Counted from the stretch's first letter, positions 17,357 through 26,893 are shown. The stretch is 64,000 nt of DNA from Sphaerospermopsis kisseleviana NIES-73 (GCF_002368075.1 NZ_AP018314.1:3649657-3713656); one strand, 5' to 3'. Program-made: numbers and translations. Notes: generated by a model not told the origin, from the sequence alone.

Positions 17357-18508
17357 TTAACTGACATTTGCCACTACTTTATTTTGCTGGTTGGCTTTTT
17401 TCTCCATTGTTGTCAGTCTGCCATATTTATAATATGCTGCACAAGCACCTTCGGAAGAAACCATACAAGCACCAATGGGATTTTCTGGTGTACAAGTTGT
17501 GCCAAATACTTTACATTCCCAAGGTTTCAAAACTCCTTTGAGAATGTCACCACATTTACAGGCTTTATGATCGGGAACTGTTAAATTAGGAATAGCAAAT
17601 TTAACTTCGGCATCAAATTGGGCGTATTCTTCCCTTATTTGAAAACCAGAATTGGGTATTTCTCCTAAACCACGCCATGCAAATTTTTCACGGGGTGTAA
17701 AAACTTGATTCATGGCTGTTAATGCGTTTTTATTTCCTGCTTTTTCAACTAAGCGATTATATTGATTTTCAACTTCACAGCGATTTTCTACTATTTGTTT
17801 TAATAACATCCAAATAGATTGAAAAATGTCTAATGGTTCAAAGCCAGAAACAACGATGGGTTTATGATATTTTTGGGCAATAAATTCATAGGGTTCTGTT
17901 CCTATGACCATACTTACATGACCTGGACCAACAAAACCATCAAGTTGTAAATCTGGATTTTCTAATAATGCTTGTAATGCGGGAATTACTAATACATGAT
18001 TAGAAAATAAACTAAAGTTGGTAATATTTTCTGCTGCTGCTTGGAGAACGGTAAAAGCGGTACTGGGGGCGGTGGTTTCAAACCCTAAACCGAAGAAAAC
18101 TATTTCTTTTTCGGGGTTTTCTTTGGCAATTTTTAAGCTATCCCAGGGTGAATAAACCATACGGATATCTGCGCCTTGGGCTTTTGCTTGTAAAAGGCTG
18201 GTTTTTGAACCGGGTACGCGCATGGCATCGCCAAAAGTTGTTAAGATGATGTGAGGATTTTGGGAGAGGGCGATCGCATCATCTATTCTACCTTTAGGCA
18301 TTACGCACACTGGACAACCAGGTCCATGAATTAGTTCAATATTATGGGGTAATATTTCTTCGATGCCGTATTTAAAGATAGAATGGGTATGTCCGCCACA
18401 TACTTCCATAATTTTTAAATGTTTGTCTATTTGGCGGCTGAGTTTTTCTATTTCTTTTTGTAAGGCTTGGGCTTTTTCTGGGTTACGAAATTCGTCTACA
18501 TATTTCAT
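17357..18508 (-). CDS. hypD: Hydrogenase maturation protein HypD
   Basis: A 383-residue iron-sulfur protein. It carries EVCGGHTHSIFKYG (C37), HGPGCPVCVMP (C65, C68) and FGLGFETTAPSTAF. The C-terminal cysteines in CKCGD, KPWECKVFGTTC and GACMVSSEGACAAYY bind the [4Fe-4S] cluster. With HypC it forms the scaffold on which Fe(CN)2CO is assembled. A 50-bp gap separates it from hypC. Confidence 0.96.
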   Translation of the reverse strand: MKYVDEFRNPEKAQALQKEIEKLSRQIDKHLKIMEVCGGHTHSIFKYGIEEILPHNIELIHGPGCPVCVMPKGRIDDAIALSQNPHIILTTFGDAMRVPGSKTSLLQAKAQGADIRMVYSPWDSLKIAKENPEKEIVFFGLGFETTAPSTAFTVLQAAAENITNFSLFSNHVLVIPALQALLENPDLQLDGFVGPGHVSMVIGTEPYEFIAQKYHKPIVVSGFEPLDIFQSIWMLLKQIVENRCEVENQYNRLVEKAGNKNALTAMNQVFTPREKFAWRGLGEIPNSGFQIREEYAQFDAEVKFAIPNLTVPDHKACKCGDILKGVLKPWECKVFGTTCTPENPIGACMVSSEGACAAYYKYGRLTTMEKKANQQNKVVANVS

Positions 18509-18558
18509 ATTTTTATTGAACCACGAAGGCGCAAAGACGCAAAGGAAGAAAAGGGTTT

Positions 18559-18807
18559 TTAGGTGTATGCTTGGGATATTTCTTGCAGTAGTTTTAGGGT
18601 TTCTGCTGCTTCTTGTTCGTTAATTCTGTTCATAGCAAAACCAACGTGAACAAGTACCCAGTCGCCTATACATTTTTCTGGTGGGTGTTGTTCGTCTACG
18701 ATGCACGCTATGTTTATTTGACGTTTGACTCCGCCGACATTTACCATTGCTAGTTTATGTTCTGGGTTGGTTATTTCTACAATTTGTCCGGGTATTCCTA
18801 AACACAT
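18559..18807 (-). CDS. hypC: Hydrogenase assembly chaperone HypC
   Basis: An 82-residue protein starting MCLGIPGQIVEI. Cys2, which becomes N-terminal after Met removal, is the residue that binds the iron precursor and the HupL precursor. It partners HypD and escorts iron to the large subunit. Confidence 0.95.
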   Translation of the reverse strand: MCLGIPGQIVEITNPEHKLAMVNVGGVKRQINIACIVDEQHPPEKCIGDWVLVHVGFAMNRINEQEAAETLKLLQEISQAYT

Positions 18808-18943
18808 TTTTTTATTTTCCTTTTTTATAAGAACCGCAGAGGCGCAGAGAACGCAGAGGTTTTAATTTAGAATGAGATAAAAATCAAATTATTGAATTTC
18901 TATCTTTTTCTCTTTTTAACTGTCACCTGTCACCTGTCACCTG

Positions 18944-21286
18944 TCACCTCATACATCTAGCAGCAGCTATAACAGCTTGTCCTAATGATAAACCGCCATC
19001 GTTTGCTGGTACTATGCTATGGGTGAAAACTTCTATTCCTAGTTTTTTTAAGTTTTTGGTTGTTTGTTCTAAAAGTATGCGATTTTGAAATACTCCTCCT
19101 GTTAATGCTACTTGATTAATTTTGTGTTCTTGGGTTAGTTGTTTAACTATTTCTGTGATGACAATAGCTAAACTTATGTGAAATTTTGCAGCTATTTCTG
19201 ATGGTGAAATTTGCTGCTTGAGGTCTTGTAATATCCCTTCCCACATCGGTGCAGGGTCTATATAATAAATTCTATCTAATTTTTCAATTTTCCAGGGATA
19301 ATTTATAGTTTCTTCATCTTTGTTTAATATGTTAACATTAGCTGTTGCCTCCATTTCTATGGCTGCTTGTCCTTCATAGCTGCATTCTTCCCGACATATA
19401 CCTATTGCTGCTGCTACTGCATCAAATAACCGCCCAACTGATGATGCTAAGGGTGTGTTAATACCTTTTTCTATCATCTGGTTGAGTAGTTTTAAGGGTT
19501 TTTGTTCTATAAATTTGATAATTTCTAAATCAGCATATTTTTGTTTAATTTCTTCCCAGTTAAATGCAGTTTGTAAATGGGCGTAGGTATTTCGCCAAGG
19601 TTGATAAATTGCCTGTTCTCCTCCTATCATGGCGACAGGTTTAAATGTGGCTATTCTCTGAAATTTCTGATAGTCAGCTAATAAAAATTCCCCTCCCCAT
19701 AATGTCCCATCTTCCCCATATCCTAACCCATCAAAGGCTATTCCTAAGATTGGTTTTGCATCTAATGGTATTTTATTTTCTGCCATGCAAGCTGCTATAT
19801 GGGCGTGATGATGTTGAATTTCTATTAATTTAATTTCGTTACTTGTTGCTAATTCTTTTCCCAGTTTTGATGATAAATATTCTGGATGTTTATCAATAGC
19901 AATTATTTCTGGTTTATGTGCAAATAAATTCAGATATAAATTCAATGTTTCTTGATAAGCATTAAAAGCAGCAGCGTTTTCTAAATCTCCTAAATGTTGG
20001 GATAAAATCGCCTCACCTTCTCTTAATAAACAAAAAGTATTTTTTAACTCGCTACCCATTGCTAAAATAGGTGCTACTTTCTCAAAACCAGATGGTAAAA
20101 TAATTGGTGCTGGTGCATATCCCCGCGCACGTCTCAGGGTTTGTATTTTATCATCAATAACCCTCACAACTGAATCATCAACCCGGTTAACAATATCCCG
20201 GTTATGTAATAAAAAATAATCTGCTATTTTCCCTAACTTCTCTTTAGCATCTTCATTATTTATACATTGTGGTTCATCAGAAATATTACCGCTAGTCAAA
20301 ACTATAGGGCGGTTCATTCTTCTGAGAATTAAATGATGTAAAGGCGTATAAGGTAACATAAAACCCAAAGTATTTTGTCCTTGTGCAACTGATATAGCTA
20401 CCTGTTTTTCAGGTTTAATATTTAATAAAACAATAGGTGCAGCAGGACTGGTTAATAAAGTTTTTTCTAAATCAGAAACATAACAATATTCAGATATAAT
20501 ATTAATATCCCTAGCCATCAAAGCAAAAGGTTTATGATAACGTCTTTTCCGTTCCCTTAACTTTTTAACAGCCGTTTCTTGAGTTGCATCACAAGCTAAA
20601 TGAAAACCCCCTAAACCCTTAATAGCGACAATTTCCCCCTTTTGTAATAAAGTACAAACCGCATCCACATCATCCAACATCGAGAACATATCAGCAATAA
20701 CAGGTTGACCATCACCGCGTTCTAACCAAGCACTTGGACCACACTTAAAACACGCCACAGGTTGGGCATGAAAACGCCTATTTTCCACATCTTCATATTC
20801 TGTGTTACAGTCTCCACACATCGGAAACTTAACCATACTCGTATGATTTCTATCATAAGGAATAGCCCAAATAATAGTTAACCTCGGACCGCAATGAGTA
20901 CAATTTGTAAAAGGATAACGAAAATAACGACTAAAAGGGTCAAAAATTTCCTTTTGACATTGAGAACAAGTTGCTGCATCAGGGGAAATTTCAGTTTTCA
21001 CCACAGTATTCACACTGTGAGAAATCACAAAATCATCAAAATCAAAATTACCCAAATATGGACTTCTAATTAACTTATTAATTTTAGCCAAGGGCGGACA
21101 TTCCTGATATAATTTATCTACAAACTCAGTAATTTCCTCCTCACTACCAGCAACCCGAATTAAAACCCCTTCCCCATCATTACAAACATCACCCTTCAAA
21201 CCACAAAATTTCGCCAACCGATAAACAGTAGGACGAAAACCCACACCTTGAACAATACCCTTAACCCTAATTTCTTCTCTTATCAT
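18944..21286 (-). CDS. hypF: Carbamoyltransferase HypF
   Basis: A 780-residue protein with the four expected modules. An acylphosphatase-like domain comes first (RVKGIVQGVGFRPTVYRLA, 7-25). Two zinc fingers follow, with cysteine pairs at 107/110, 129/132, 157/160 and 179/182. Next is a YrdC-like domain (ICTLLQKGEIVAIKGLGGFHL-type segment, around residues 210-235), and then a Kae1-like carbamoyltransferase (HHHAHIAACMAEN, FDGLGYGEDGTLWGGEF, LTGGVFQNRILLE). It converts carbamoyl phosphate to a carbamoyl group placed on HypE. The tandem TCACCTG heptamers just downstream (about 18917-18948) lie in the hypF-hypC gap. Confidence 0.96.
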   Translation of the reverse strand: MIREEIRVKGIVQGVGFRPTVYRLAKFCGLKGDVCNDGEGVLIRVAGSEEEITEFVDKLYQECPPLAKINKLIRSPYLGNFDFDDFVISHSVNTVVKTEISPDAATCSQCQKEIFDPFSRYFRYPFTNCTHCGPRLTIIWAIPYDRNHTSMVKFPMCGDCNTEYEDVENRRFHAQPVACFKCGPSAWLERGDGQPVIADMFSMLDDVDAVCTLLQKGEIVAIKGLGGFHLACDATQETAVKKLRERKRRYHKPFALMARDINIISEYCYVSDLEKTLLTSPAAPIVLLNIKPEKQVAISVAQGQNTLGFMLPYTPLHHLILRRMNRPIVLTSGNISDEPQCINNEDAKEKLGKIADYFLLHNRDIVNRVDDSVVRVIDDKIQTLRRARGYAPAPIILPSGFEKVAPILAMGSELKNTFCLLREGEAILSQHLGDLENAAAFNAYQETLNLYLNLFAHKPEIIAIDKHPEYLSSKLGKELATSNEIKLIEIQHHHAHIAACMAENKIPLDAKPILGIAFDGLGYGEDGTLWGGEFLLADYQKFQRIATFKPVAMIGGEQAIYQPWRNTYAHLQTAFNWEEIKQKYADLEIIKFIEQKPLKLLNQMIEKGINTPLASSVGRLFDAVAAAIGICREECSYEGQAAIEMEATANVNILNKDEETINYPWKIEKLDRIYYIDPAPMWEGILQDLKQQISPSEIAAKFHISLAIVITEIVKQLTQEHKINQVALTGGVFQNRILLEQTTKNLKKLGIEVFTHSIVPANDGGLSLGQAVIAAARCMR

Positions 21287-21323
21287 CTTTGCGCCTTTGC
21301 GTCTTTGCGTGAGATTAATAAAA

Positions 21324-22463
21324 TTAAAAAATCAAAACCCGATTATTCCCAGAATCAGAAACTACCATATTTTCCCCACAAACCTTAATTCCGTAACACC
21401 AATTTAAACTTTCCCTAGTTGGTAAACCAAAATCCTTATTTTCACTCTTACTTGTAAAACTATCCTGTCCCAATATTCCATCAGCATCTGCACCCTGTAA
21501 CAAAAAAATATTTTCCCTTTTCTTCCATCCTAACAAACGAGAATTAGCAGTATCAGCAACTATTAACCAATCTTCCCAAATATCTATACCATAAGGCATA
21601 CTTAAACTACTACGACTAGGAAAATAAATACCTTGATTTAATTCCACAAAATTAAAATTTTTCTGACCCAAAACCACCGCACAAGAACTATTATTTTCTG
21701 TGGGTATTCCTTCCCAAATCATCACCCGATTATTACCCGCATCTGTCACCACAAAATTACCATTCCAAATCGTGATATCATGACACCAACGCATACTAGC
21801 AGCAGTGGGAGAACCGCCCCCGTTTTCATTACGAGAAATCATGTTTGGTTGTCCCAAAACTATATCCGCAGGTTGTCCATTTTCTGTAGGTAAACTATGC
21901 CAAATTAATAATCTTCTATTTCCAGTATCAGCAACAAATAATTGATTTTTATAACATAAAATTCCATAAGGCCAATGTAAAGTATTAGCTGCTGGTTGTT
22001 GACTGCCCCTGTTAGGTTCATTATCAATAAAATTACTTTGTCCTAATACTAAATCTGCGGGTTGATTATTTTCCTCTGGGAGATTATACCAAATTAAAAT
22101 CCGATGATTCCAAGCATCAGCAACAGCTAAACCATTACCATATTTACAAATACCTGTAGGAACACTAAATGTATTTTTTCCTGGTGTACCTTTGGCGTTT
22201 TGTCCTTCACTAAAAAAGTCCGGTTGTCCGATAATTAAATCTGCCGGTTGGTTATCTTCCATCGGTAAATTTCGCCATCCTAATACCCGATGATGTCCTG
22301 TATCCGACACCCATAATGGTCCACTTGGTGATAGTAAACAAGCTGCACGGGGTCCGAACATTGTTGAGGGTGTGGGTGCAAGGGGTATGGTTATTTGTTC
22401 GGGTTTGTTAGGGTTTCCTAAGATGATTTTTGCAGCTTGGGAAGTGAGGGGTATTGGGTTCAT
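21324..22463 (-). CDS. NHL/beta-propeller repeat protein of the extended hyp operon
   Basis: A 379-residue protein made of about six repeated units with WVSDTGHHRVLGW, VADAWNHRILIW, VADTGNRRLLIW, VTDAGNNRVMIW, VADTANSRLLGW and VSDSGNNRVLIF. This is the NHL six-bladed propeller pattern. There is no signal peptide. It is 37 bp upstream of hypF and in the same order as in Nostoc (alr0693, from memory). A role as a scaffold in hydrogenase maturation is inference. Its normal upstream neighbour, the NifU/Rieske gene, lies 4.5 kb away in the opposite orientation because of the rearrangement described below. Confidence 0.9.
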   Translation of the reverse strand: MNPIPLTSQAAKIILGNPNKPEQITIPLAPTPSTMFGPRAACLLSPSGPLWVSDTGHHRVLGWRNLPMEDNQPADLIIGQPDFFSEGQNAKGTPGKNTFSVPTGICKYGNGLAVADAWNHRILIWYNLPEENNQPADLVLGQSNFIDNEPNRGSQQPAANTLHWPYGILCYKNQLFVADTGNRRLLIWHSLPTENGQPADIVLGQPNMISRNENGGGSPTAASMRWCHDITIWNGNFVVTDAGNNRVMIWEGIPTENNSSCAVVLGQKNFNFVELNQGIYFPSRSSLSMPYGIDIWEDWLIVADTANSRLLGWKKRENIFLLQGADADGILGQDSFTSKSENKDFGLPTRESLNWCYGIKVCGENMVVSDSGNNRVLIF

Positions 22464-22907
22464 TATTATTTCACGCAGAGGCGCAAAGAGAAGGAGAAGT
22501 TTTGGGGTTTATTTATTTAAGAATATTTGATGATACTAAGATGTAGTTTTAATGGCAATTTAGTCTGCTGTTGTTGTTTGAGTGTAAAAACCCGTTTTGG
22601 GTTTATCCCATTACCATAGTTATGCTCGCTAATCTAGAACACCAATTCATTAATCGTCAGGGTGAAGCATTCGGACAGAATATGAACTGGTTTCAGCGAT
22701 AGTTTATCACCCGAATGCTTCGCCCCTAATAAGGTTAGGGAAAAATTAGGTAACGTCTGAGAACCCCAAATGACTTCTAGTAGGTAAAAATAAATGAACT
22801 TATTGTATATATGGGGTGGGTTTATCGGTTAAATTAAGGAAAAAACAGGGAATAATCAGACCTATCCTGAAAAATGCTTGCTATATCAGCAATTTCCTAA
22901 TTTATCT
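22464..22907. other. Element-side flank of left hupL core, with palindromic repeat
   Basis: This 440-bp non-coding stretch lies between the NHL gene start and the hupL core. It holds the fold-back pair GTGAAGCATTCGG and CCGAATGCTTCGCCCC (about 22664-22727), related to repeats near 1940 and 26091, and an AAAACCCGTTTTGGGTTT motif. If the proposed inversion occurred, this flank would face the recombinase gene. No ORF is supported. Confidence 0.6.
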
Positions 22908-23418
22908 CCATATAACTGCTGTGCGGCCATTGTCCACCTAATAAGGCGTAGATTTCTACAGGTTTAGCAGAAATTGTTACCCCAATCTCATAAGATTTAC
23001 CTGTAAAAGCGGCAAAGCGACGACAAGCTTCATCATAAAAATGACTGCGGCGATAATTTTTATTGGTTAAATCAATGGCAAACAATCCATAAAAATAGCG
23101 AGGAATACTTTGGATTGTTTCCACAATTTGACCTAAATTTCTCGCCAAAATTGCATTTCTAGGAACTTCTGTTCCCCAAGCGGTATCTAATGCCCAAGAA
23201 GCTGAACTTAAATGAGAACCGCCACAAATTCCGCAAATTCTAGGGGTGACAATTAAACCGGCTTGGGGGTCTTTTCCGCGTAAAATTATTTCAAAACCGC
23301 GAAAAAGTTCTGCATGAGTCCAGGCATTTGTAACATATCCGTCTTCGATTTCTACACGGACATCTAAATCACCTTCGACTCTACCAACGGGAGCAATATC
23401 TAATGTTTGAATTGGCAT
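22897..23418 (-). CDS. hupL: Uptake [NiFe] hydrogenase large subunit HupL, N-terminal part (interrupted gene)
   Basis: In this configuration the frame gives 173 residues: 170 genuine HupL residues plus E-I-N and a stop read from non-hupL DNA. The genuine part has RICGICGGSH (C62 and C65, two NiFe ligands), and ends GGQWPHSSYM. The break falls exactly in a 16-bp core, CACAGCAGTTATATGG. The C-terminal ligands and processing site are missing, so the product cannot be an active hydrogenase. Residues 170 onward are encoded on the other strand from 34958. Joined at the core, the two parts give 531 residues, the length I remember for Anabaena HupL. Confidence 0.97.
   Translation of the reverse strand: MPIQTLDIAPVGRVEGDLDVRVEIEDGYVTNAWTHAELFRGFEIILRGKDPQAGLIVTPRICGICGGSHLSSASWALDTAWGTEVPRNAILARNLGQIVETIQSIPRYFYGLFAIDLTNKNYRRSHFYDEACRRFAAFTGKSYEIGVTISAKPVEIYALLGGQWPHSSYMEIN
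22908..22923 (-). other. hupL recombination core, copy 1
   Basis: The minus strand reads CACAGCAGTTATATGG, exactly the 16-bp repeat reported for the Anabaena PCC 7120 hupL element (from memory). It encodes H-S-S-Y-M of HupL. Copy 2 at 34946-34961 is on the plus strand with one mismatch, so the two sites are inverted. Confidence 0.93.
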
Positions 23419-23428
23419 AATTTTGATG

Positions 23429-23494
23429 ATTGATGATTGGTGATTGGTGATTGGTGATTGGTGATTGGTGATTGGTGATTGGTGATTAGTGATG
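23429..23494. repeat. Heptamer tandem repeat in the hupS-hupL gap
   Basis: TGATTGG-type heptamers are repeated about nine times in the 105-bp gap between hupS and hupL. Short tandem repeats and a predicted hairpin are known in the hupS-hupL gap of Nostoc strains. They may influence hupL translation or mRNA stability. Confidence 0.8.
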
Positions 23495-23523
23495 GGGAAA
23501 AACTCTTACCCAGTCCCTAATCC

Positions 23524-24486
23524 CTAAACCAAGAAAAAGTCTTCATCAGCCCATTTTGGTGCTGCATCTTTAGCAACAACTGTGAGAACTGCGTAATCTT
23601 TTTGGTTGACTCCGGGCGGTATTTCTTTGGGAACACCCATAATTGTTTGAGTTTTAAATACTGTTCCTGGTTTGAGATCATGGAAGGGAAATTCTGGTTC
23701 TGTGCAACCAATACAAGGCATTCCGGCGCGGGTTTTTGATGATACGCGATTCCAAAGAATGCGGTTACAGGAAGAACGGGTCATGGGACCACGACAACCT
23801 AAGTCATAAAAGAGACAGCCTTTACGTTGTCCAAATTCTGCGGTTGTGGCTTTGTAAGCAAAATGAATGTTACGAGTACAACCAGTTTGGGTAAAGGTGT
23901 TAAAGAAGGTTTGGGGACGGTGTAGGTCGTCTAGGGTAATATCGCTGATGCGTCCGGTAGCTATGGCGACTAATATCTGGGTTATCCAGTCAGGATGGGC
24001 GGGACATCCGGGTATATTTATTACAGGTAAACCGGCTTTGCTGACAAAATCTTTACCTAAAAAACCACCTTTGTCCCGTTTCAGAAATTGTAAACCCTCA
24101 GATTCGCTGGGGTTGGGTGACATTGCAGGAATACCGCCCCAAGTGGCACAGTCGCCAATGGCTACAACAAAGTTCGCAGCTTGGGCTAATTCGTTTAACC
24201 ATTCTTTCATCGGACGATCTGCAAAACGATTCCATTCTCCTGTACCATTGGGGGCGTTAACTACGCTGCCTTCAAATACCAAAATATCTAGGGGAGTTTT
24301 ACCTAAGACACATTCCCAAAGCAGGGTTTGTAAGTTTGCACCGAGTTCTAAACCCAGGGAAGGATGCCAAAGAATTTTAATGCCAAAGTCTGCTATTAAA
24401 TCACAAGCTGTAGGTTCTTCGGCATTGAGAAATGACATGGTGTTACCTGAACAAGCACCACCTTGCAGCCAGAGTACATTTGTCAT
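23524..24486 (-). CDS. hupS: Uptake hydrogenase small subunit HupS
   Basis: A 320-residue iron-sulfur subunit starting MTNVLWLQGGACSGNTMSFL. Further cysteines appear in IGDCATWGG, NIPGCPAHPDW, QTGCTRN, KGCLFYDLGCRGP, RSSCNRILW and GMPCIGCTEPEFPF, enough for three clusters that carry electrons from HupL. There is no Tat signal peptide, as usual for cyanobacterial HupS. The uptake hydrogenase recycles H2 made by nitrogenase in heterocysts. The gene lies inside the invertible segment with its own upstream region, so it would move with its promoter. Confidence 0.97.
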   Translation of the reverse strand: MTNVLWLQGGACSGNTMSFLNAEEPTACDLIADFGIKILWHPSLGLELGANLQTLLWECVLGKTPLDILVFEGSVVNAPNGTGEWNRFADRPMKEWLNELAQAANFVVAIGDCATWGGIPAMSPNPSESEGLQFLKRDKGGFLGKDFVSKAGLPVINIPGCPAHPDWITQILVAIATGRISDITLDDLHRPQTFFNTFTQTGCTRNIHFAYKATTAEFGQRKGCLFYDLGCRGPMTRSSCNRILWNRVSSKTRAGMPCIGCTEPEFPFHDLKPGTVFKTQTIMGVPKEIPPGVNQKDYAVLTVVAKDAAPKWADEDFFLV

Positions 24487-25096
24487 TGGCTATGATTTTT
24501 CTATTGTAGATGTGGAGAGATACACGGGATTATTTCACGGGATTATTCCGTCAGTGTTGATGGGGAGATACGCAGGAATTTTAGCAACATTATCAATTTT
24601 TGAATTTCTACTACTGAGGATTTTTGTAGAGTCTCGCTGATTGATTATTATTGTTATTTTAACATAGGATTTCTGTCTGAATCAGAATTGACAGGATTTG
24701 TTGATTTACTGGATTTTGATTGATTGATGATACAGAAATCTATTCTCAAGTGATCAATTTATCTCTACAAAAATTAACATTAGTAATTTTACGCTAGATT
24801 TCTCTTAAATGAATCTTTTATAGTGAAAAATATTAATGTTATTACCCTTTCCTTGAATCTTAACAAAGGATAGGTACAAACACTTTATTTTCATGATTTA
24901 GTAGGGGTTTAGCACTGGTAAACCCTTCCAGGAATCAGGAGTCAGGAGTCAGAAGAACTTTTACAAAGTTGACTGCTGATAGTTGATAACTGATAGCTAA
25001 TAGCTAATAGCTAATAGCTATTAAAAGGGGAATCTGTAAAAACTAAATAACTGCGTAAGTCGGCTTAGTTGATGACTCAATTACTATGGCCAATTT
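24487..25096. promoter_or_regulatory. Divergent intergenic region between hupS and the extended hyp operon
   Basis: This 610-bp AT-rich non-coding region must carry the promoters for hupS (leftward) and the TPR gene (rightward). It has AGCTAAT heptamers at about 24991-25020 and a GGAGTCAGGAGTCAG repeat near 24947. I looked for the NtcA palindrome GTA-N8-TAC and found no clear match, so the control sites cannot be named from reading alone. Confidence 0.6.
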
Positions 25097-26077
25097 ATGA
25101 CTTCTAGTGTTACAGATTCTGCCGTAAAAGCGGCTATGGCGGCCATTTCTGATGAGTCAGCAACAGCAGAGGAAAAAATCCAAATGCTGATAGAAATGGC
25201 GCAGGGTTTTCTCAAAAAACCGAAAAATTACCAAGATTTACGCAGTGGGTTAGGATTGTTTTATCGTGCTTATCAAATGTGTGGTGAAGATTATCCTTTA
25301 CTGAAAGCACAGGCAAAAGTGGGAATGGCGGGTACTTTACAAATAATACCCGATTCTAATCCCCAATTATTAGTACAAGCTAAGGATAGTTACGAAGAAG
25401 CTTTACCTATTTTACAGCAGTTTGCTACACCAGAAGAAGTAGCAGAAGCGCAGATGAATTTGGGTTTAGTTTTACAGTCTTTAGTTGCCTATAATTTAGC
25501 GCGGATAACTGATAGTATCCAAGCTTATCATGAGGCTTTGCGGGTGTTTACTTGGCAAGAATACCCCCAAGAATATGCGATTTTATATAATAATATTGCG
25601 ATCGCCTATCTTTCAATGCCCATGGCATCTGAACGGGAATATTTACGTCAAGGGTTAGCAGTACAATCTTTTGAAGTAGCACTTGAGCATATTAACATAA
25701 TTGATCATCCCAGGGAATATGCCATGTTGCAAAATAATTTAGGTAATGCTTTGCAATATTTAATTAGTTCCCATCCTATTGACAATAATTTGCGGGCTGT
25801 TGCAGCTTACGATGAAGCTTTAAAAGTGCGTAATTCTAGAGATACACCCTTGGAATATGCTAACACAATTTCTAACAAAGCTAACGTTCTTTTTAACTTG
25901 CCAGACAACCCCGAAAAACCAGAATTAGGGAATCCTAAAAACCTGCTACAAGCCAAATTCTACTATCAAGAAGCTTGGCAAATATTTACAGCACATCAAG
26001 AAATTGAGAAAGCGGAAATAGTAGCCCAAGCAATCCAAGATTTAGAAGCAGAAATACTAGCAGTTTCCTTAAATTAA
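25097..26077 (+). CDS. Tetratricopeptide-type protein, first gene of extended hyp operon
   Basis: A 326-residue soluble protein with repeated helical hairpins (EEVAEAQMNLGLVLQSL, EYAILYNNIAIAYLSM, EYAMLQNNLGNALQYL, EYANTISNKANVLFNL), a TPR-like array. In Nostoc a TPR gene is part of the extended hyp operon upstream of hypF. It faces away from hupS. A scaffold or chaperone role in hydrogenase small-subunit maturation has been proposed for these genes, and nothing in the sequence proves it. Confidence 0.85.
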   Translation: MTSSVTDSAVKAAMAAISDESATAEEKIQMLIEMAQGFLKKPKNYQDLRSGLGLFYRAYQMCGEDYPLLKAQAKVGMAGTLQIIPDSNPQLLVQAKDSYEEALPILQQFATPEEVAEAQMNLGLVLQSLVAYNLARITDSIQAYHEALRVFTWQEYPQEYAILYNNIAIAYLSMPMASEREYLRQGLAVQSFEVALEHINIIDHPREYAMLQNNLGNALQYLISSHPIDNNLRAVAAYDEALKVRNSRDTPLEYANTISNKANVLFNLPDNPEKPELGNPKNLLQAKFYYQEAWQIFTAHQEIEKAEIVAQAIQDLEAEILAVSLN

Positions 26078-26090
26078 ATATCAGGAGTCA

Positions 26091-26190
26091 GTAGGGGCAA
26101 AGCATTCGGAAAATACCCTTGGACAAAAATTGATACTTGATTGCCCGAATGCTGATGCTGCCAGCACGCTTCGCGAACGCCCGTAAAGGA
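26091..26190. repeat. Fold-back repeat related to those near 1940 and 22664
   Basis: AAAGCATTCGG near the left end and CCGAATGC further right are followed by GCTTCGCGAACGCCCG. The same paired motif is present in two other intergenic regions of this window. The rest of the 286-bp gap (to 26363) contains AATCAGG-type short repeats (ATTAATCAGGTTTC twice) and no gene. Confidence 0.65.
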
Positions 26191-26363
26191 GTCAGGATTC
26201 AGAATATTTACTTGCATCAAAAATGGAGAAAAGCAAGTATTTTTATCAGGTTTCATTAATCAGGTTTCATTAATCAGGCTTCAATATCAAATCAAACAAA
26301 CTGATGAATCTGATGAATCCTGAAAAATGACTATTAACTTGTCAACAAATAGGAGAAAAAACA

Positions 26364-26624
26364 ATGTTTGATTTTATCAACAACCCAGAATTTAGAGATT
26401 TTCTTTATAGTTTAAATACCAACCTCAATTTTACCACTGCATTAGCTTGGTTAGCCATTGCCGTAATTTTATCAATGGTAGGTGGTGCAATTGGAGGTAT
26501 GATATTAGCAGGTAAAGATTTAGGCTACAAATTTTCAGCCACCATTGGTAGTTTATTTGCCCCTGCTGGCGTAATTCCCACCCTCATTTTAGGGTTATTA
26601 ATTTTAAATTTGTTAGGCAACTAA
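26364..26624 (+). CDS. Small two-helix membrane protein of extended hyp operon
   Basis: An 86-residue protein with two hydrophobic segments (about 28-50 and 60-83, rich in G, A, I and L) joined by LAGKDLGYKFSAT. AGGAG lies about 10 bases before the ATG. The small unknown membrane proteins upstream of hypF in Nostoc (asr0689/asr0690 type, from memory) occupy this kind of position. Function unknown. It could help dock HupSL to the membrane, which is speculation. Confidence 0.8.
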   Translation: MFDFINNPEFRDFLYSLNTNLNFTTALAWLAIAVILSMVGGAIGGMILAGKDLGYKFSATIGSLFAPAGVIPTLILGLLILNLLGN

Positions 26625-26668
26625 TAGGTAACTAATACGTAACTAATAGGTAACTAATAGGAGGATAT

Positions 26669-26893
26669 ATGTTAGAATTAGGCTGGTTTTCTTTGAGATT
26701 ATTTCTCAAGGGTAAATTATTTCGTGATCCACTATATTTTCTGCGTCAAACAATAATCGCTAGTGGTATTGGTACACTATTATTAATTTTATTAGCACAG
26801 CTATCAATTCCCCTTTGTATTCCTATTACTGTAACTAGTTTAGTTACAGGTGTCATGATGCCTTTTCTACTGAAAGATTTTCGCATGAAATGA
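26669..26893 (+). CDS. Small membrane protein of extended hyp operon
   Basis: A 74-residue protein with a hydrophobic core of two short helices (about 30-66: TIIASGIGTLLLILLAQ, IPITVTSLVTGVMMP). TAGGAGG is a strong ribosome site just before the ATG. It lies 44 bp after the previous small gene across TAACTAATAGG repeats, so the pair is co-transcribed. Function unknown. Confidence 0.8.
   Translation: MLELGWFSLRLFLKGKLFRDPLYFLRQTIIASGIGTLLLILLAQLSIPLCIPITVTSLVTGVMMPFLLKDFRMK

Noticed and set aside
23867..24640. 257-codon plus-strand ORF opposite hupS
   Set aside because: hupS is unmistakable on the other strand. The long antisense frame follows from its codon usage.
24487..25096. NtcA site (GTA-N8-TAC) in front of hupS
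   Set aside because: A visual search found GTA and TAC pairs only at wrong spacing (for example 12 bases near 24505), so I do not annotate one.
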